Positions 1-8,928 of a stretch of DNA of 64,000 nucleotides are shown here, one piece after another. This stretch comes from Halorientalis regularis (lineage in GTDB: Archaea; Halobacteriota; Halobacteria; Halobacteriales; Haloarculaceae): NCBI RefSeq assembly GCF_023698535.1, contig NZ_JALJCL010000016.1:1-64000 (forward strand), in the 5' to 3' direction. Position numbers and translations under genes: made by a program. The notes under the pieces are model-generated. The model saw only the letters and a program-made list of their open reading frames with translations, was not told where the DNA came from and ran no database searches. Each line of letters starts with the position of its first letter. Position 1 is the stretch's first letter.

Positions 1-71
1 GTGCGCTCGTTCTCCCAAACGTCTTGACTGTCCTCTTCCAACGTCTCGCTGAGGAGGTCTGCGAGTTGCAT
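1..71 (-). CDS. Partial CDS, N-terminus only, unknown product
   Basis: The reverse strand opens with an ATG at 69-71 and stays open for 23 codons to the window edge. The visible residues read MQLADLLSETLEEDSQD and are acidic in the haloarchaeal way. A purine-rich GAGGAGG lies about 20 nt upstream of the ATG. Too little is present to name a family. Confidence 0.45.
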   Translation of the reverse strand, partial: MQLADLLSETLEEDSQDVWENER

Positions 72-843
72 AGGCACTTCTCGCTACAGCCTCCTCGCTT
101 CTCAAACTCACTCAACTAGACAGTGCCCCCACGGTCTGTCTATCCAAGTGTTGTCAGGACTCGCGTGCAAGATACACGGCGCATATCGGGCGCGAGCCCG
201 GCGGTTGCCCAGCCACGGCGGAGAGCCGCGCGTCACCGACTCCTGCCCCGTATACTCGGTCTACGGGGTTTGGGACGGTGCCTGCCAGTATCGCGTTCGT
301 GCAGAGGCGCCGGCGACCGGCGCGAGTCTCACGTTGCCAGTCGAACTCGCGAATACCGAGGGCGACGACCCAGGGGCGGCAATCAGACCTGTGGTCAGCG
401 GCGGGGAGTTTGATGTGTTACTGAATGAGCAGACGCGCCGACTCAACACCAGTTCTTCTTTTATAAGATGATGACCTCTCTGTAGAGTGAAGACTACCCC
501 CACATTGCACAGTTTCTGCGGTCGTTGATATTAGGGCTAACGCGCACGCACCGGCCGGTCGGCTGAACCGACCGACCCGCAGGTCGGCCCGTCGGAAACA
601 TCCGCGACGATGACCGAACGTAATCTCATCGAAGCTGCCGTCGTCGCCACCGGCTGAAGCAGCCAAGGGCACCGTGTGACGGTCGCCTCCAGTCGATGAC
701 GATTCGATACCGACCACGTCACCGAACCGCTGTTTGGTTCGCGCCCTATCGGAGCCAGAGTCGAGTCCGAACAACCCACGGACATCGTATACGCTGCCGG
801 TTGATCCAGCGAGAGAATCCCCCCGTTCACTGCGGGAAGGACG
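72..843. other. Stretch without a convincing gene
   Basis: About 770 bp between the partial gene and the histidine kinase. Open frames exist on both strands (one of 107 codons at 148-471), but they are arginine/serine-rich or lack the acidic composition of the neighbours and I recognise no family. A perfect 7-bp stem with a 5-nt loop lies at 556-574 (CGGTCGG / CCGACCG), without a T-run after it. The region may be decayed coding sequence. Confidence 0.5.
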
Positions 844-2502
844 TCATTGGCGTGGTATGCGGATCGTAGCCGTCGTCCCCCCGGTGTCGCTCTCGAAGCT
901 CAATGAGGCCCCAGAACGCTCGATCACCAAGTCGACGACCCACAAGCCCACACCGATCCCGTGCTCCAACGATGTTTCCCTTCCCCGGTCCCGAACGGCC
1001 AGCTCCTGTTCCGGTATTCCCGGGCCGTTATCGGTGATGCTCACCGCGACCTCGTCGTCGGTCTCCGTAAGTACCACCTCTACCGCGGGGTCCGCGGCGG
1101 TGTTGTGCTCTGCAGCGTTCTCTACGAGGTTGTCCAGTGCTAGCCTTATCGACGGGAGTGTCTCGACGGGACACGAATTGGGCAGCCGGTCGCTGAACGC
1201 GACTTCCGGATACGTCTCCCGGTGCGTCTCGAGCAGCTGCTCGACCGTCGCGGCGAGGTCGATCATTGTCGGGTTCTCGTCGCTCTCGATGAGCTGCTCG
1301 GCGACGCGGGTCTTCGAGCTGATTGAGAGAAGTCTGTCGGCGCTCGAAATGGTGGTTTCCGCCAGTTCTGCGCGTCGCCCTTCGAGTTCGACCAGCAACT
1401 GCTCGTTCTGTGCTTTGATGACATCGAGTTCGTTGCGGATGTTGTGGCGGAGAACCCGTGACTGGACCTGACTCAGCAGGTCGAGCTCACGCTCGCGTTG
1501 TTTCAACTGCGTGACCTCTCGAAACACGATGACACGAGCAAGGGGGCTGTCACCTCGGCCGTTGATTTCGGAGACGATGAGGCTGAAGTCGCGCTTGCGT
1601 CCCCCGTGGGTCACCGCGATCGTCCCCTCGGTGCCGGTTTTGAGCCGTTCGACGAGGTCCGGGAACGGTTGGAAGAACGACCCGACGGTCACGTTCTGGT
1701 AGCCCGAGTCGACATCCGAGAGGTCCCGTGCAGCGGGGTTCGCGTCGATCACCCGCCCCTCGGTGTCGATCGCTACAACCGGGTCGCTCATGCTCCGCAA
1801 GGCGCGGCCACGGCTGACCGGGACGAGGTCGAGGAAGTCGGCTCTGAGCACCGCCCAGCCGATGCCCAGTGTCATCACGACGAACCCCAGCGCTGTCCAG
1901 TTGAGCGAGGTGATGCCGAGCAGGTCCAGTACGTTCAGCGCGAGCGGCGGCACGATACAGGCCAGGAGTAGGCCGCTCTGCGTCCGACGCGCGTCGGTGG
2001 TCTCGAGAACATCAGAGAACAGTAATCCACAGGCGGCCAAGATGAGCCCATACATACAGAGGATGTGGACGATGTTCAGCGGGAGCGGGAGTACGAGCAG
2101 CGGTTCCGACTGCCGAAGGTAGATCGGCGAAAAGAACAGATGGTGGAGTGGGTCGGTGAGCGCGAGGGTCTGTACAATCGTAAAATAGCTTCCCCCCGCG
2201 GCGAACACTCGTCGATCCGGGACGATGGTCTCCGTATGCTCGCCGACGGTGACGAGCCACCCGAACCCGAGTAGGACTCCCGAGGCCACGACCACGTTGT
2301 TCGCAGCGTATACGGCCCAATCCGGAAGCGGAGTCGCGAAGAGGGTGAGCCCGAGCGAAAACAGACTCGCACCAGGTGCGACCATGAGCAGGCCGGTCGC
2401 TCCCGGTTTGTCGCGGTTTCGGAGGGCTGGAATCACGACCAGCAGCGACAGGACCGCGCCCAGCAGAGATATGACAACAAATCGAAACTGAGGGAACAGC
2501 AT
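844..2502 (-). CDS. Membrane sensor histidine kinase (7TM-PAS-HATPase)
   Basis: A 552-residue sensor kinase. Residues 1-222 hold about seven hydrophobic helices, the arrangement of the haloarchaeal HisKA-7TM sensor. A PAS domain follows at about 235-335 (PVVAIDTEGRVIDANPAA). The phospho-acceptor box is RVLRHNIRNEL with His353. The ATP-binding core has an N-box (LDNLVENAAEHN, near 456-467), a G1 box DNGPGIP at 491-497 and a G2 box HGIGVGLW at 514-521. I took the ATG at 2500-2502; a GTG immediately upstream is also possible. No response regulator is adjacent, so the partner and the signal are unknown. The kinase itself looks intact. Confidence 0.9.
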   Translation of the reverse strand: MLFPQFRFVVISLLGAVLSLLVVIPALRNRDKPGATGLLMVAPGASLFSLGLTLFATPLPDWAVYAANNVVVASGVLLGFGWLVTVGEHTETIVPDRRVFAAGGSYFTIVQTLALTDPLHHLFFSPIYLRQSEPLLVLPLPLNIVHILCMYGLILAACGLLFSDVLETTDARRTQSGLLLACIVPPLALNVLDLLGITSLNWTALGFVVMTLGIGWAVLRADFLDLVPVSRGRALRSMSDPVVAIDTEGRVIDANPAARDLSDVDSGYQNVTVGSFFQPFPDLVERLKTGTEGTIAVTHGGRKRDFSLIVSEINGRGDSPLARVIVFREVTQLKQRERELDLLSQVQSRVLRHNIRNELDVIKAQNEQLLVELEGRRAELAETTISSADRLLSISSKTRVAEQLIESDENPTMIDLAATVEQLLETHRETYPEVAFSDRLPNSCPVETLPSIRLALDNLVENAAEHNTAADPAVEVVLTETDDEVAVSITDNGPGIPEQELAVRDRGRETSLEHGIGVGLWVVDLVIERSGASLSFESDTGGTTATIRIPRQ

Positions 2503-2747
2503 CACCCGTCATATACCAACGAGCTTCCGCTACGATAGGTTTGCGGTGCACGTTACCGGCCGGACGGTCGGCTTCGGACCGTGGACCACGGACGGGTCGT
2601 GAACGGCCTCAACGACCGGCCGGTCGACACGGCTCGAGGCGGGCCGAGGCGCGTCGGCCCACACGCCCGCTGGCGCCGATCCAGTTATTCGGGCGGAGTG
2701 ATGTGATTCAGCGACCCAGCGGACGGACATCACCCTAACGGAGCGGT

Positions 2748-3197
2748 TCAAAATTGAGAAGCGACGGATTTGTAGACTGGTCTTCCGACCAGGAATAGGC
2801 CTAAGATGCCGAATATAAGTGGTAGAGGGCTACTCTCTCTTTCGAGATACGATTTTGAGGGCGAGCCTTGCACGACATAGGCCGTGGTTGTCTCACCGAC
2901 ATTATACTGGTCAATTCTGTCTTCCGCGGCAGTCCTTGTGTCGGACGCTTTTGTTCCGATTCCCGGTCTGATGTTGTCGGAACTGTATTGGGTTCCGTTG
3001 TACGTGTAGCTGTAAGTGACGTGGGGGGTGTACCTGTCCCCCCTTTTTGAGGAGTCCATGGTGACTTCTTTGCTCTCTACCGTGGCTTCAATCTGCACCC
3101 CGGACGAGAGGCTTTGTTGCTGAGAGTATGCCATGTATCCAGCAACTCCGAGCAGCACAACCCCCAGTATTATACTTATCAGAGACAGCTTCGACAT
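2748..3197 (-). CDS. DUF3592-type membrane protein
   Basis: 149 residues with an N-terminal hydrophobic helix (about 5-24), an extracytoplasmic beta-type region and a second helix near 125-141. The middle segment (ATVESKEV..., HVTYSYTYNGTQYSSDNI, YVVQGSPSKSYLE) has the pattern I associate with DUF3592 proteins. Function is unknown for the family. Base composition is clearly lower in GC than in the neighbours, and the protein is rich in Ser/Tyr/Thr rather than Asp/Glu, which suggests recent acquisition. It stands alone: 245 bp separate it from the kinase and 158 bp without a gene lie upstream. Confidence 0.75.
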   Translation of the reverse strand: MSKLSLISIILGVVLLGVAGYMAYSQQQSLSSGVQIEATVESKEVTMDSSKRGDRYTPHVTYSYTYNGTQYSSDNIRPGIGTKASDTRTAAEDRIDQYNVGETTTAYVVQGSPSKSYLERESSPLPLIFGILGLFLVGRPVYKSVASQF

Positions 3198-3355
3198 ATT
3201 CGTGGTTGTTTAGACTACTGAATGTCGCTTTCGACGTGTTTCTCACTGCGCAACACACGCTCTACATCTTGCACGCACCATGAGAAATGTCCAGTAACAA
3301 ATAGGTAAAGCAGTAGATGGGGGACTCACGAGTCCACGGTTGAAGAACCACTCAG

Positions 3356-4033
3356 TCAGGCAAACTCGCCCAGTCCCGACTGTTCGGACTCGTCGGGTTC
3401 GATGATCGACGGCGAGTCGTTGCTGGGGTCGTTGACGGCCGTCGAGATGGGATACGCGTCGAGGTCGTCGCCGGGGTATGGCCGGCACAGGGACTCGCGC
3501 TCGTCGGGCCCCGCGGTCAGCCAGGTCGCCTCCTCGTCGCGGGGCAGGATCACGGGCATCCGGTGGTGGATGGGTTCTACCACGTCGTTCGGCTCGGTCG
3601 TGAGGACCGTGACCGTATCGAGAGTCCCGGCGCTGGTCTCGCGTCGCTCCCACAGGCCGGCCATAGCGAAGGCCACCTCGTTCTCTCGGTGGAACCGGTA
3701 GGGCTGTTTCGGACCGCGCTCGACGGGTTTCCAGTCGTAGAATCCCGAGGAGAGGACGAGACAGGGGCGAGACTCCCAGGCGGCCTCGAAGGCGGGTTTC
3801 TCGGCGGCCGTCTCCGACCGGGCGTTGATGAACCCCTCGTCGTCGGCGTCGGCCCACTCCGGGAGCAGGCCCCAGCGAAATCGGTCGATCCGATCGGGAG
3901 CCTCGTTCGTGACGACCTCGACTGGTTCGGAGGGCGCGACGTTGTACCGCGGCCGGTAGTCGTCGGGAACGGTCGCGTCGAAGCGCTCGCGGAGTTCAGC
4001 CGCCGGCGCGAACAGTGAGGTGCGGCCACACAT
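3356..4033 (-). CDS. SRAP domain protein (HMCES/YedK family)
   Basis: A 225-residue SOS-response-associated-peptidase-like protein. The family crosslinks through Cys2 to abasic sites in single-stranded DNA and protects them during replication. Cys2 is present right after the initiator Met (MCGR), together with the NARSE segment (Asn70, Glu74) and the IHHRMP segment containing the family histidine (157). The motif that is usually GFYEW reads GFYDW here, so the active-site acid would be Asp100 instead of Glu. It is transcribed divergently from the amidohydrolase, with 75 bp between the starts. Confidence 0.92.
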   Translation of the reverse strand: MCGRTSLFAPAAELRERFDATVPDDYRPRYNVAPSEPVEVVTNEAPDRIDRFRWGLLPEWADADDEGFINARSETAAEKPAFEAAWESRPCLVLSSGFYDWKPVERGPKQPYRFHRENEVAFAMAGLWERRETSAGTLDTVTVLTTEPNDVVEPIHHRMPVILPRDEEATWLTAGPDERESLCRPYPGDDLDAYPISTAVNDPSNDSPSIIEPDESEQSGLGEFA

Positions 4034-4108
4034 GACTCGACCGTGGGCCGGCGAACGGTTGGGTCTGTCGGGAGCTTTTTGCCGGTCACCGCGCTACGTG
4101 GGGAGGGT

Positions 4109-5413
4109 ATGTTACTCGCGGGGACGGTCGTCGCCGACGCCGAGACGGTGGTCGAGGACGGGGCGGTCGTGGTCGACGGGGACCGGATCGAGGCGGTGGG
4201 CTCGGCCGACGACATCCGGGAGCGGTACCCGGACCACGAGTCCCGGGAGTACGACATCCTCGCACCGGGACTCGTCGGCGGACACGTCCACTCCGTCCAG
4301 TCGCTCGGCCGCGGCATCGCCGACGACACCGACCTCCTGGAGTGGCTCACCGATCACATTCTCCCGATGGAGGCGACACTGGACGCCGAGGGAATGCGGC
4401 TCGCGGCCGAAGTGGGTTATCTGGAGGCCATCGAGTCCGGCACGACGACCGTGATCGACCACCTGTCGGTCCACCACGCGGATCGGGCGTTCGAGGCGGC
4501 CGCCGACCTGGGCATCCGCGCCCGGATGGGAAAAGTGCTGATGGACCGGGACGCGCCCGCCGGCCTGCAGGAATCCGCCGACGAGGCGCTGACCGAGAGC
4601 GGGCGACTGATCGAGCGCTACCACGACACCTGCGGCGGACGCATTCAGTACGCTGTCACGCCGCGGTTCGCGATCAGTTGCACCGAAGCCTGTCTCCGTG
4701 GCGCGCGCGAACTGGCCAATGCACACGAAGGGGTCCGGCTCCACACCCACGCCAGCGAGAACCGGGGCGAGATCGAACGGATCGAAGGGGAGACCGGCAT
4801 GCGAAACGTCGAGTGGCTCCACGAGGTGGGGCTGACCGGCGAGGACGTGGTGCTGGCCCACTGCGTCTGGACCGACGAGCGCGAACGGGAGATTCTGGCC
4901 GAGACTGGGACCCACGTCACCCACTGCCCGTCGTCGAACATGAAACTCGCCTCCGGGGTCGCCCCGGTCGCGGACTACCTCGACCGCGGCATCAACGTCG
5001 CGCTGGGCAACGACGGGCCGCCCTGCAACAACACGCTCGACCCGTTCACCGAGATGCGCCAGGCCAGCCTGCTGGGGAAAGTGGACGCGCTCGATCCGAC
5101 GACCCTGCCCGCCCGGACGGTGTTCGCGATGGCGACGACAAACGGCGCGAACGCCGCGGGCTTCGACCGTGTCGGCCGTCTCCGCGAGGGCTGGAGAGCG
5201 GACGTGATCGGCCTCTGGACCGACCGGATGCGAGCGGTCCCGATCCACGACGTGTACTCGCACCTGGTCTACTCGGCCCACGGCGACGACGTGGCGTTCA
5301 CGATGGTCGACGGCGACGTGCTGTACGAGGACGGCGACCACGTCGGCGTCGACGCGGCGGCGGTCAGGGAGCGGGCCCGCGAGTACGAGCTGGATTGCAC
5401 GGACGGCGAGTGA
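4109..5413 (+). CDS. Amidohydrolase, adenosine-type deaminase (MtaD/DadD-like)
   Basis: 434 residues of the metal-dependent amidohydrolase superfamily, ATZ/TRZ/SAH-deaminase branch. Likely reaction: hydrolytic deamination of S-adenosylhomocysteine, methylthioadenosine or 5'-deoxyadenosine to the inosine form; the substrate cannot be chosen from sequence. Metal-site residues are visible: HVH at 59-61, His212 and His214 in LHTHASEN, His251 in LAHCVW and Asp302 in LGNDGPP. The start at 4109 gives the normal family N-terminus (MLLAGTVVAD), a short beta-domain, then the barrel; an upstream in-frame start at 4043 would add 22 residues overlapping the divergent promoter. No operon partner. Confidence 0.88.
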   Translation: MLLAGTVVADAETVVEDGAVVVDGDRIEAVGSADDIRERYPDHESREYDILAPGLVGGHVHSVQSLGRGIADDTDLLEWLTDHILPMEATLDAEGMRLAAEVGYLEAIESGTTTVIDHLSVHHADRAFEAAADLGIRARMGKVLMDRDAPAGLQESADEALTESGRLIERYHDTCGGRIQYAVTPRFAISCTEACLRGARELANAHEGVRLHTHASENRGEIERIEGETGMRNVEWLHEVGLTGEDVVLAHCVWTDEREREILAETGTHVTHCPSSNMKLASGVAPVADYLDRGINVALGNDGPPCNNTLDPFTEMRQASLLGKVDALDPTTLPARTVFAMATTNGANAAGFDRVGRLREGWRADVIGLWTDRMRAVPIHDVYSHLVYSAHGDDVAFTMVDGDVLYEDGDHVGVDAAAVRERAREYELDCTDGE

Positions 5414-5480
5414 GAACACCCGGTCGATTTCGGGGGCACCGTAGGGTTCATACCGCTCGGAGACCAACTAATTCTCGCTT

Positions 5481-5584
5481 GGAAGGGTGGCTCAGTGGTA
5501 GAGCGCCGATGGTTGGAATGCCAGAAACCCGGCTATCGGTCAACCCGCAATGGGCTTCGCGTGGTTCGAATCCCGCCCCTTCCG
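5481..5584 (+). tRNA. tRNA-like gene, isotype unclear, probably with insertion
   Basis: The ends fold as a tRNA: a perfect 7-bp acceptor stem (GGAAGGG at 5481-5487 with CCCTTCC at 5577-5583, discriminator G), a D-arm GCTC-AGTGGTA-GAGC at 5490-5504, and a T-loop TTCGAAT at 5565-5571. The T-stem pairs GCGGG with CCCGC only if T5562 is bulged. The anticodon region is irregular: CCGATGG (5506-5512) pairs with CTATCGG (5533-5539) around a 20-nt loop, which would fit an intron or a type II tRNA. A further small hairpin CCC-GCAAT-GGG follows. With U33 at T5514 the anticodon would be GGA (Ser), but the D-arm spacing does not fit well. It could also be a pseudo-tRNA. Confidence 0.5.
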
Positions 5585-5588
5585 TCCA
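5564..5588 (+). repeat. 25-bp direct repeat, copy 1 (tRNA 3' end, att-like)
   Basis: Sequence from the T-loop of the tRNA-like gene through its 3' end and four bases beyond (begins GTTCGAATCCC, ends CCGTCCA). It recurs at 5727-5751 with one mismatch, the pattern left by site-specific integration at a tRNA 3' end. Confidence 0.7.
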
Positions 5589-5726
5589 CGAACAGACTCC
5601 TCCCGCGAGACGTACCAACCTCGAGCGGTGCGTCCGTTCGTGGACGAGTGCAGATTTGAACGAGGCCAGTCGCAGCCCGGAACGACCGAGCGGAGCGAGG
5701 TCGGACGCCCGGACCGTCTGGACGTA

Positions 5727-5751
5727 GTTCGAATCCCGCCCTTTCCGTCCA
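5727..5751 (+). repeat. 25-bp direct repeat, copy 2 (att-like)
   Basis: Second copy of the tRNA 3' segment, 163 bp downstream of the first, with a single C-to-T change in the acceptor-stem part. The DNA between the copies carries no gene that I can support, so this could be a deletion remnant of an integrated element or a partial tandem duplication of the tRNA. Confidence 0.65.
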
Positions 5752-5881
5752 GCGATTCGTCCGACGAGGCGCGCCAGTGCCGAGCGATGCGGCCGGCCCT
5801 GGAGAGTACAGGATACGAGTGTGCGTCCTACGGTGACGAACAGCCGGTAGGGCTATGTGGGAGCCAGCGGCAGGGCCGAAC

Positions 5882-7063
5882 ATGCAGGCTGTGATCCTCG
5901 CCGCGGGAGAGGGGACGCGGATGCGTCCGCTGACGGCGTCGCTGCCGAAACCGATGTTGCCGGTGGCCGACCGGCCGCTCTCGGCCCACACCGCCGACGC
6001 GGCGGTGGAGGCAGGCGTCGACGAACTCGTGTTCGTCGTCGGCTACGAACAGGCGGTCGTGCGGGACCACTTCGGCGACCGCTACCGGGGCGTGCCGGTG
6101 TCCTACGCCCTCCAGGAGGAGCAGCTCGGGACGGCCCATGCCGTGAAAGCGGCCGAAGACCACATCGACGGGGCTTTCGCCGTGCTGAACGGCGACGACC
6201 TCTACGATCCAGGCGCGCTGTCGGCGCTGTTCACCGGCGGCCCCGCAGTCGGCACGTACGCCGTCGAGGACCCGACACCCTACGGCGTGTTCGACGTGCA
6301 GGACGGCACTGTCACGGATATCGAGGAGAAGCCGACGGATCCGCCCTCCAGTCTGGTCAACGTCGGCGCGTACGTCTTCCCCGCCGAGGCACGGGACTGG
6401 CTGGACGTGCCGATGAGCGAACGCGGCGAACACGAGATTACGGACGTGCTGGAGCGGGTGATCGACGAGTTCGACGTGCGGACGGTCGAAGTCGAGCGCT
6501 GGCTCGGTGTCGGCCGCCCCTGGGAACTGCTGGAGGCCAACGAGTGGAAGCTCGACGAACTCGAACCCACGGTCAGGGGTGACGTGAGCGACGACGCCGA
6601 CCTCCGTGGCCCGGTCGTCGTCGAGGAGGGGGCGACCGTCGAACCGGGCGTCGTGATCGAGGGACCGGCACTGCTCCGGAGCGGCGCGGACGTGGGCCCG
6701 AACGCGTACATTCGGGGCTCGACACTACTCTGTGAAGACGCCCACGTCGGCAACGGCGTCGAGGTCAAAAACAGCGTGATCATGCAGGGGACGAACGTGC
6801 CCCACCTGTCTTACGTCGGGGACAGCGTCCTCGGTCGGGACGTGAACTTTGGCGCGGGGACGCAGGTGGCGAACCTCCGGCACGACGACGAGGAGGTGAA
6901 ACTGACGGTCAAGGGCGAGCGGGTCTCGACAGGCCGGCGGAAGTTCGGCGTCGTGGCCGGCGACGGGGCCAAGACGGGGATCAACACGAGCCTGCGTCCC
7001 GGCGTGACGCTCTCGCCCGGGGCGACGACCGAACCCGGCGAATCGGTCACGCGGGACCGCTGA
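5882..7063 (+). CDS. Sugar-1-phosphate nucleotidyltransferase / acyltransferase (GlmU-like)
   Basis: A 393-residue two-domain enzyme. The N-terminal half is a nucleotidyltransferase with the signature LAAGEGTRMRPLT at 6-18, followed by LNGDD and EEKP segments typical of the fold. From about 230 on the protein becomes a left-handed beta-helix with hexapeptide repeats (VVVEEGATVEPGVVIEGPALL, NGVEVKNSVIM), as in acetyl- or other acyltransferases. Archaeal homologues make UDP-sugars from glucose- or glucosamine-1-phosphate, sometimes with N-acetylation; which reaction applies here is not readable. The start at 5882 puts the signature at the N-terminus; 27 upstream bases are open but have no family match. 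Confidence 0.88.
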   Translation: MQAVILAAGEGTRMRPLTASLPKPMLPVADRPLSAHTADAAVEAGVDELVFVVGYEQAVVRDHFGDRYRGVPVSYALQEEQLGTAHAVKAAEDHIDGAFAVLNGDDLYDPGALSALFTGGPAVGTYAVEDPTPYGVFDVQDGTVTDIEEKPTDPPSSLVNVGAYVFPAEARDWLDVPMSERGEHEITDVLERVIDEFDVRTVEVERWLGVGRPWELLEANEWKLDELEPTVRGDVSDDADLRGPVVVEEGATVEPGVVIEGPALLRSGADVGPNAYIRGSTLLCEDAHVGNGVEVKNSVIMQGTNVPHLSYVGDSVLGRDVNFGAGTQVANLRHDDEEVKLTVKGERVSTGRRKFGVVAGDGAKTGINTSLRPGVTLSPGATTEPGESVTRDR

Positions 7064-7064
7064 C

Positions 7065-7169
7065 TCAGGGGACCGAGCCAATCGCGAGCGCGACGGAAAG
7101 GGCGGCGACAGCGAGACTCACGAGCCAGACGAGGAGGCGTTTTGCGTTGGCAACGACGACCGAGGGCAT
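7065..7169 (-). CDS. 34-residue single-helix membrane peptide
   Basis: A short frame, ATG at 7167-7169 to TGA at 7065-7067, convergent with the nucleotidyltransferase and ending 1 nt beyond its stop codon. The translation has a short basic start (MPSVVVANAKR) followed by one hydrophobic helix (LLVWLVSLAVAALSVALAI) and a short tail. The composition is what a real small membrane protein would have, but there is no family I can name. Confidence 0.5.
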   Translation of the reverse strand: MPSVVVANAKRLLVWLVSLAVAALSVALAIGSVP

Positions 7170-7287
7170 GGTCGCTTGTTGGGGGCCCGTGACTTAATTT
7201 CACGCCGTTCTGTCGCGGTCCACCGCTTCCCGTAGCGACCGCCGTTGCAGGAGTTATATGAGGTATGCCAGAGTGGAACAGTCACGG

Positions 7288-8139
7288 ATGATCGAGACAC
7301 CAGACCTCAGCGGTCAGACCGCGTTCATCACCGGAACCACCCGCGGCATCGGCAAGGCGCTCGCGCTCGAACTCGCCGAGGCCGGCTGTAACGTCGTCTC
7401 GACGGGCAAGACCGTCGACGACTCCGACACCGACCTGGAGGGGACGATCCACAAGACGGCCGAGGAGTGCGCCGAGAAGGGCGTCGACACGCACGCGATC
7501 CAGCTGAACGTCCGCGACGAGGACGCCGTCGAGGCCGCCGTCGAGGAGGCCATCGCGGAGTTGGGCGAGATCAACATCGTCATCAACAACGCGAGCGCGA
7601 TCCAGATGGCCAACGTCGAGCAGATGCCGGCCAACCGCTACGACCTCATGAACGAGGTCAACGTGCGTGGCACCTACCTGGTCTCCCGCGCGTTCCTCGA
7701 CCACCTCAAAGAGGTCGAGGAGGACGCGTGGCTCCTGACGAACGCGCCGCCGGTCGAGATCGACCGCTCGCCCGGTAAGGCCGCCTACTCGTGGTCGAAG
7801 ATGGGGATGTCGTTCATCACGCTCTCGCTGGCCCAGGAACTGGGCGGCTACGACATCGGCTGTAACTCCTTCTGGCCGGTGACCGCCATCGACACGCGCG
7901 CGACCCGGTACTTCGGCATGGGTACCGAGGACGACTGGCGGACGCCCCAGATCGTCGCGGATACAGTCATGGAGATCCTCTCGCGGGACCCCGCGGAGTT
8001 CACCGGGAACGCGGTCTACGACGAGGAACTGCTCGCCGAGGCCGGCGTCACGGACTTCAGCGAGTACAACCTGACCGAGGGCGACCCCGCGCCCATGTCG
8101 GCACAGATGTTCGACCCCGACTACGAGCGCTCGATCTGA
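7288..8139 (+). CDS. Short-chain dehydrogenase/reductase (HSDL2-like)
   Basis: 283 residues with a complete Rossmann fold. The cofactor motif is TGTTRGIG (16-22), NNAS follows at 100-103, and the catalytic Tyr-Lys pair is Tyr167 and Lys171 in YSWSK. The segment TNAPPV, which aligns by eye with the SPP segment of HSDL2-type SDRs, carries Ala where the catalytic Ser would be. The oxidised substrate is unknown. The ATG at 7288 gives a compact N-terminus; an ATG 30 nt upstream is less likely. It is not in an operon. Confidence 0.85.
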   Translation: MIETPDLSGQTAFITGTTRGIGKALALELAEAGCNVVSTGKTVDDSDTDLEGTIHKTAEECAEKGVDTHAIQLNVRDEDAVEAAVEEAIAELGEINIVINNASAIQMANVEQMPANRYDLMNEVNVRGTYLVSRAFLDHLKEVEEDAWLLTNAPPVEIDRSPGKAAYSWSKMGMSFITLSLAQELGGYDIGCNSFWPVTAIDTRATRYFGMGTEDDWRTPQIVADTVMEILSRDPAEFTGNAVYDEELLAEAGVTDFSEYNLTEGDPAPMSAQMFDPDYERSI

Positions 8140-8226
8140 GTCCCGACCGACGGCCCGCCGCTGTCGGGCCTCGTCGCTCGGCGGCGATATGTGGGATTAA
8201 GTACGTCGGTTGCACAGGTACACTCA

Positions 8227-8412
8227 ATGGTCGATCCGACATCGGATATCGGCGAAGACGTATCGGAGGACGACGCGCCCGTCTGTGAGACGTGTGAGGA
8301 TGTTGTCGTCGACGAACCGGACCACCGCGTAATAACGTGGATCGATGACGAAGAGGTGCAGTCGGCGCACTTCTGTGACGAGACGTGCCGGATGGACTGG
8401 GACGGCCAGTAG
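8227..8412 (+). CDS. Small zinc-ribbon-like protein (DUF7576-like)
   Basis: 61 residues with two paired-cysteine elements, CETC near residue 20 and CDETC near 50, the latter preceded by a His (AHFCDETC). The layout resembles a treble-clef or MYM-like zinc knuckle, in which the second knuckle sits after a beta-hairpin (HRVITWIDDEEVQSAHFC). Such small haloarchaeal zinc-finger proteins are common and mostly uncharacterised. The start at 8227 follows a non-coding stretch; an upstream in-frame ATG would only add an unlikely extension. Confidence 0.75.
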   Translation: MVDPTSDIGEDVSEDDAPVCETCEDVVVDEPDHRVITWIDDEEVQSAHFCDETCRMDWDGQ

Positions 8413-8493
8413 TACGTTTTCTCTCTGGGCGGTTTTGCGGTCGGGACGCCTGCTGTGTTCGGTCGCGAAGGGGGTACCGCCGACGGAGGTCGA

Positions 8494-8928
8494 TTACTCG
8501 AACTCGCCGTCGGAGACGTCTTCTTCGGTCTGCCCGGCCATCTCCAGGCGGTGGTGGGGCAGGTAATGTGCCAGGTCCGTCGTCGTGACGATGCCGACGG
8601 GCTTGCCGTCCTCGGTGACGGGCAACTTCTTGACGCCGTTGTTGCCCATGCGGTCGCCGGCGTTCTCCACGGTATCGTCGGGCCGGATGGTCACGACCGG
8701 TTCGGACATCAACTGGCCGACGGTCGTGTCCGCCGGGTCCTTGCCCTGCCCGATGGACTTGACCACGTCGTACTCGGTGATGATGCCGGTGATGGGGTCC
8801 TCGCCGATAATGAGTGAGCCGACGCCTTCCTCCGCGAACACGCGCGCCACCTCTTCGACGGTCGCGTCGTTTCCGACCGTCTTGACCGGGGAGCTCATGA
8901 TCTCGCTGACTGGCGTTTCGTCTGCCAT
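8494..8928 (-). CDS. CBS-domain pair protein
   Basis: 144 residues consisting of two CBS motifs: about 8-65 (VSEIMSSPVKTVGNDATVEEVARVFAEEGVGSL, then ITEYDVV) and about 72-130 (VGQLMSEPVVTIRPDDTVENAGDRM, then TTTDL). CBS pairs bind adenosine nucleotides or SAM and act as energy or redox sensors. There is no fused effector domain, so it would act through a partner that is not evident nearby. The acidic tail is typical of halophiles. Confidence 0.9.
   Translation of the reverse strand: MADETPVSEIMSSPVKTVGNDATVEEVARVFAEEGVGSLIIGEDPITGIITEYDVVKSIGQGKDPADTTVGQLMSEPVVTIRPDDTVENAGDRMGNNGVKKLPVTEDGKPVGIVTTTDLAHYLPHHRLEMAGQTEEDVSDGEFE

Noticed and set aside
148..471. 107-codon open frame on the plus strand
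   Set aside because: Basic/serine-rich composition at both ends, no recognisable family, no promoter; possible decayed sequence only.
793..806. CCGGTTGATCC, as at the 5' end of archaeal 16S rRNA
   Set aside because: Only 11 bases match; the following sequence does not continue as 16S rRNA.
4112..5467. 451-codon open frame antisense to the amidohydrolase
   Set aside because: Shadow frame; the sense protein keeps all metal ligands.
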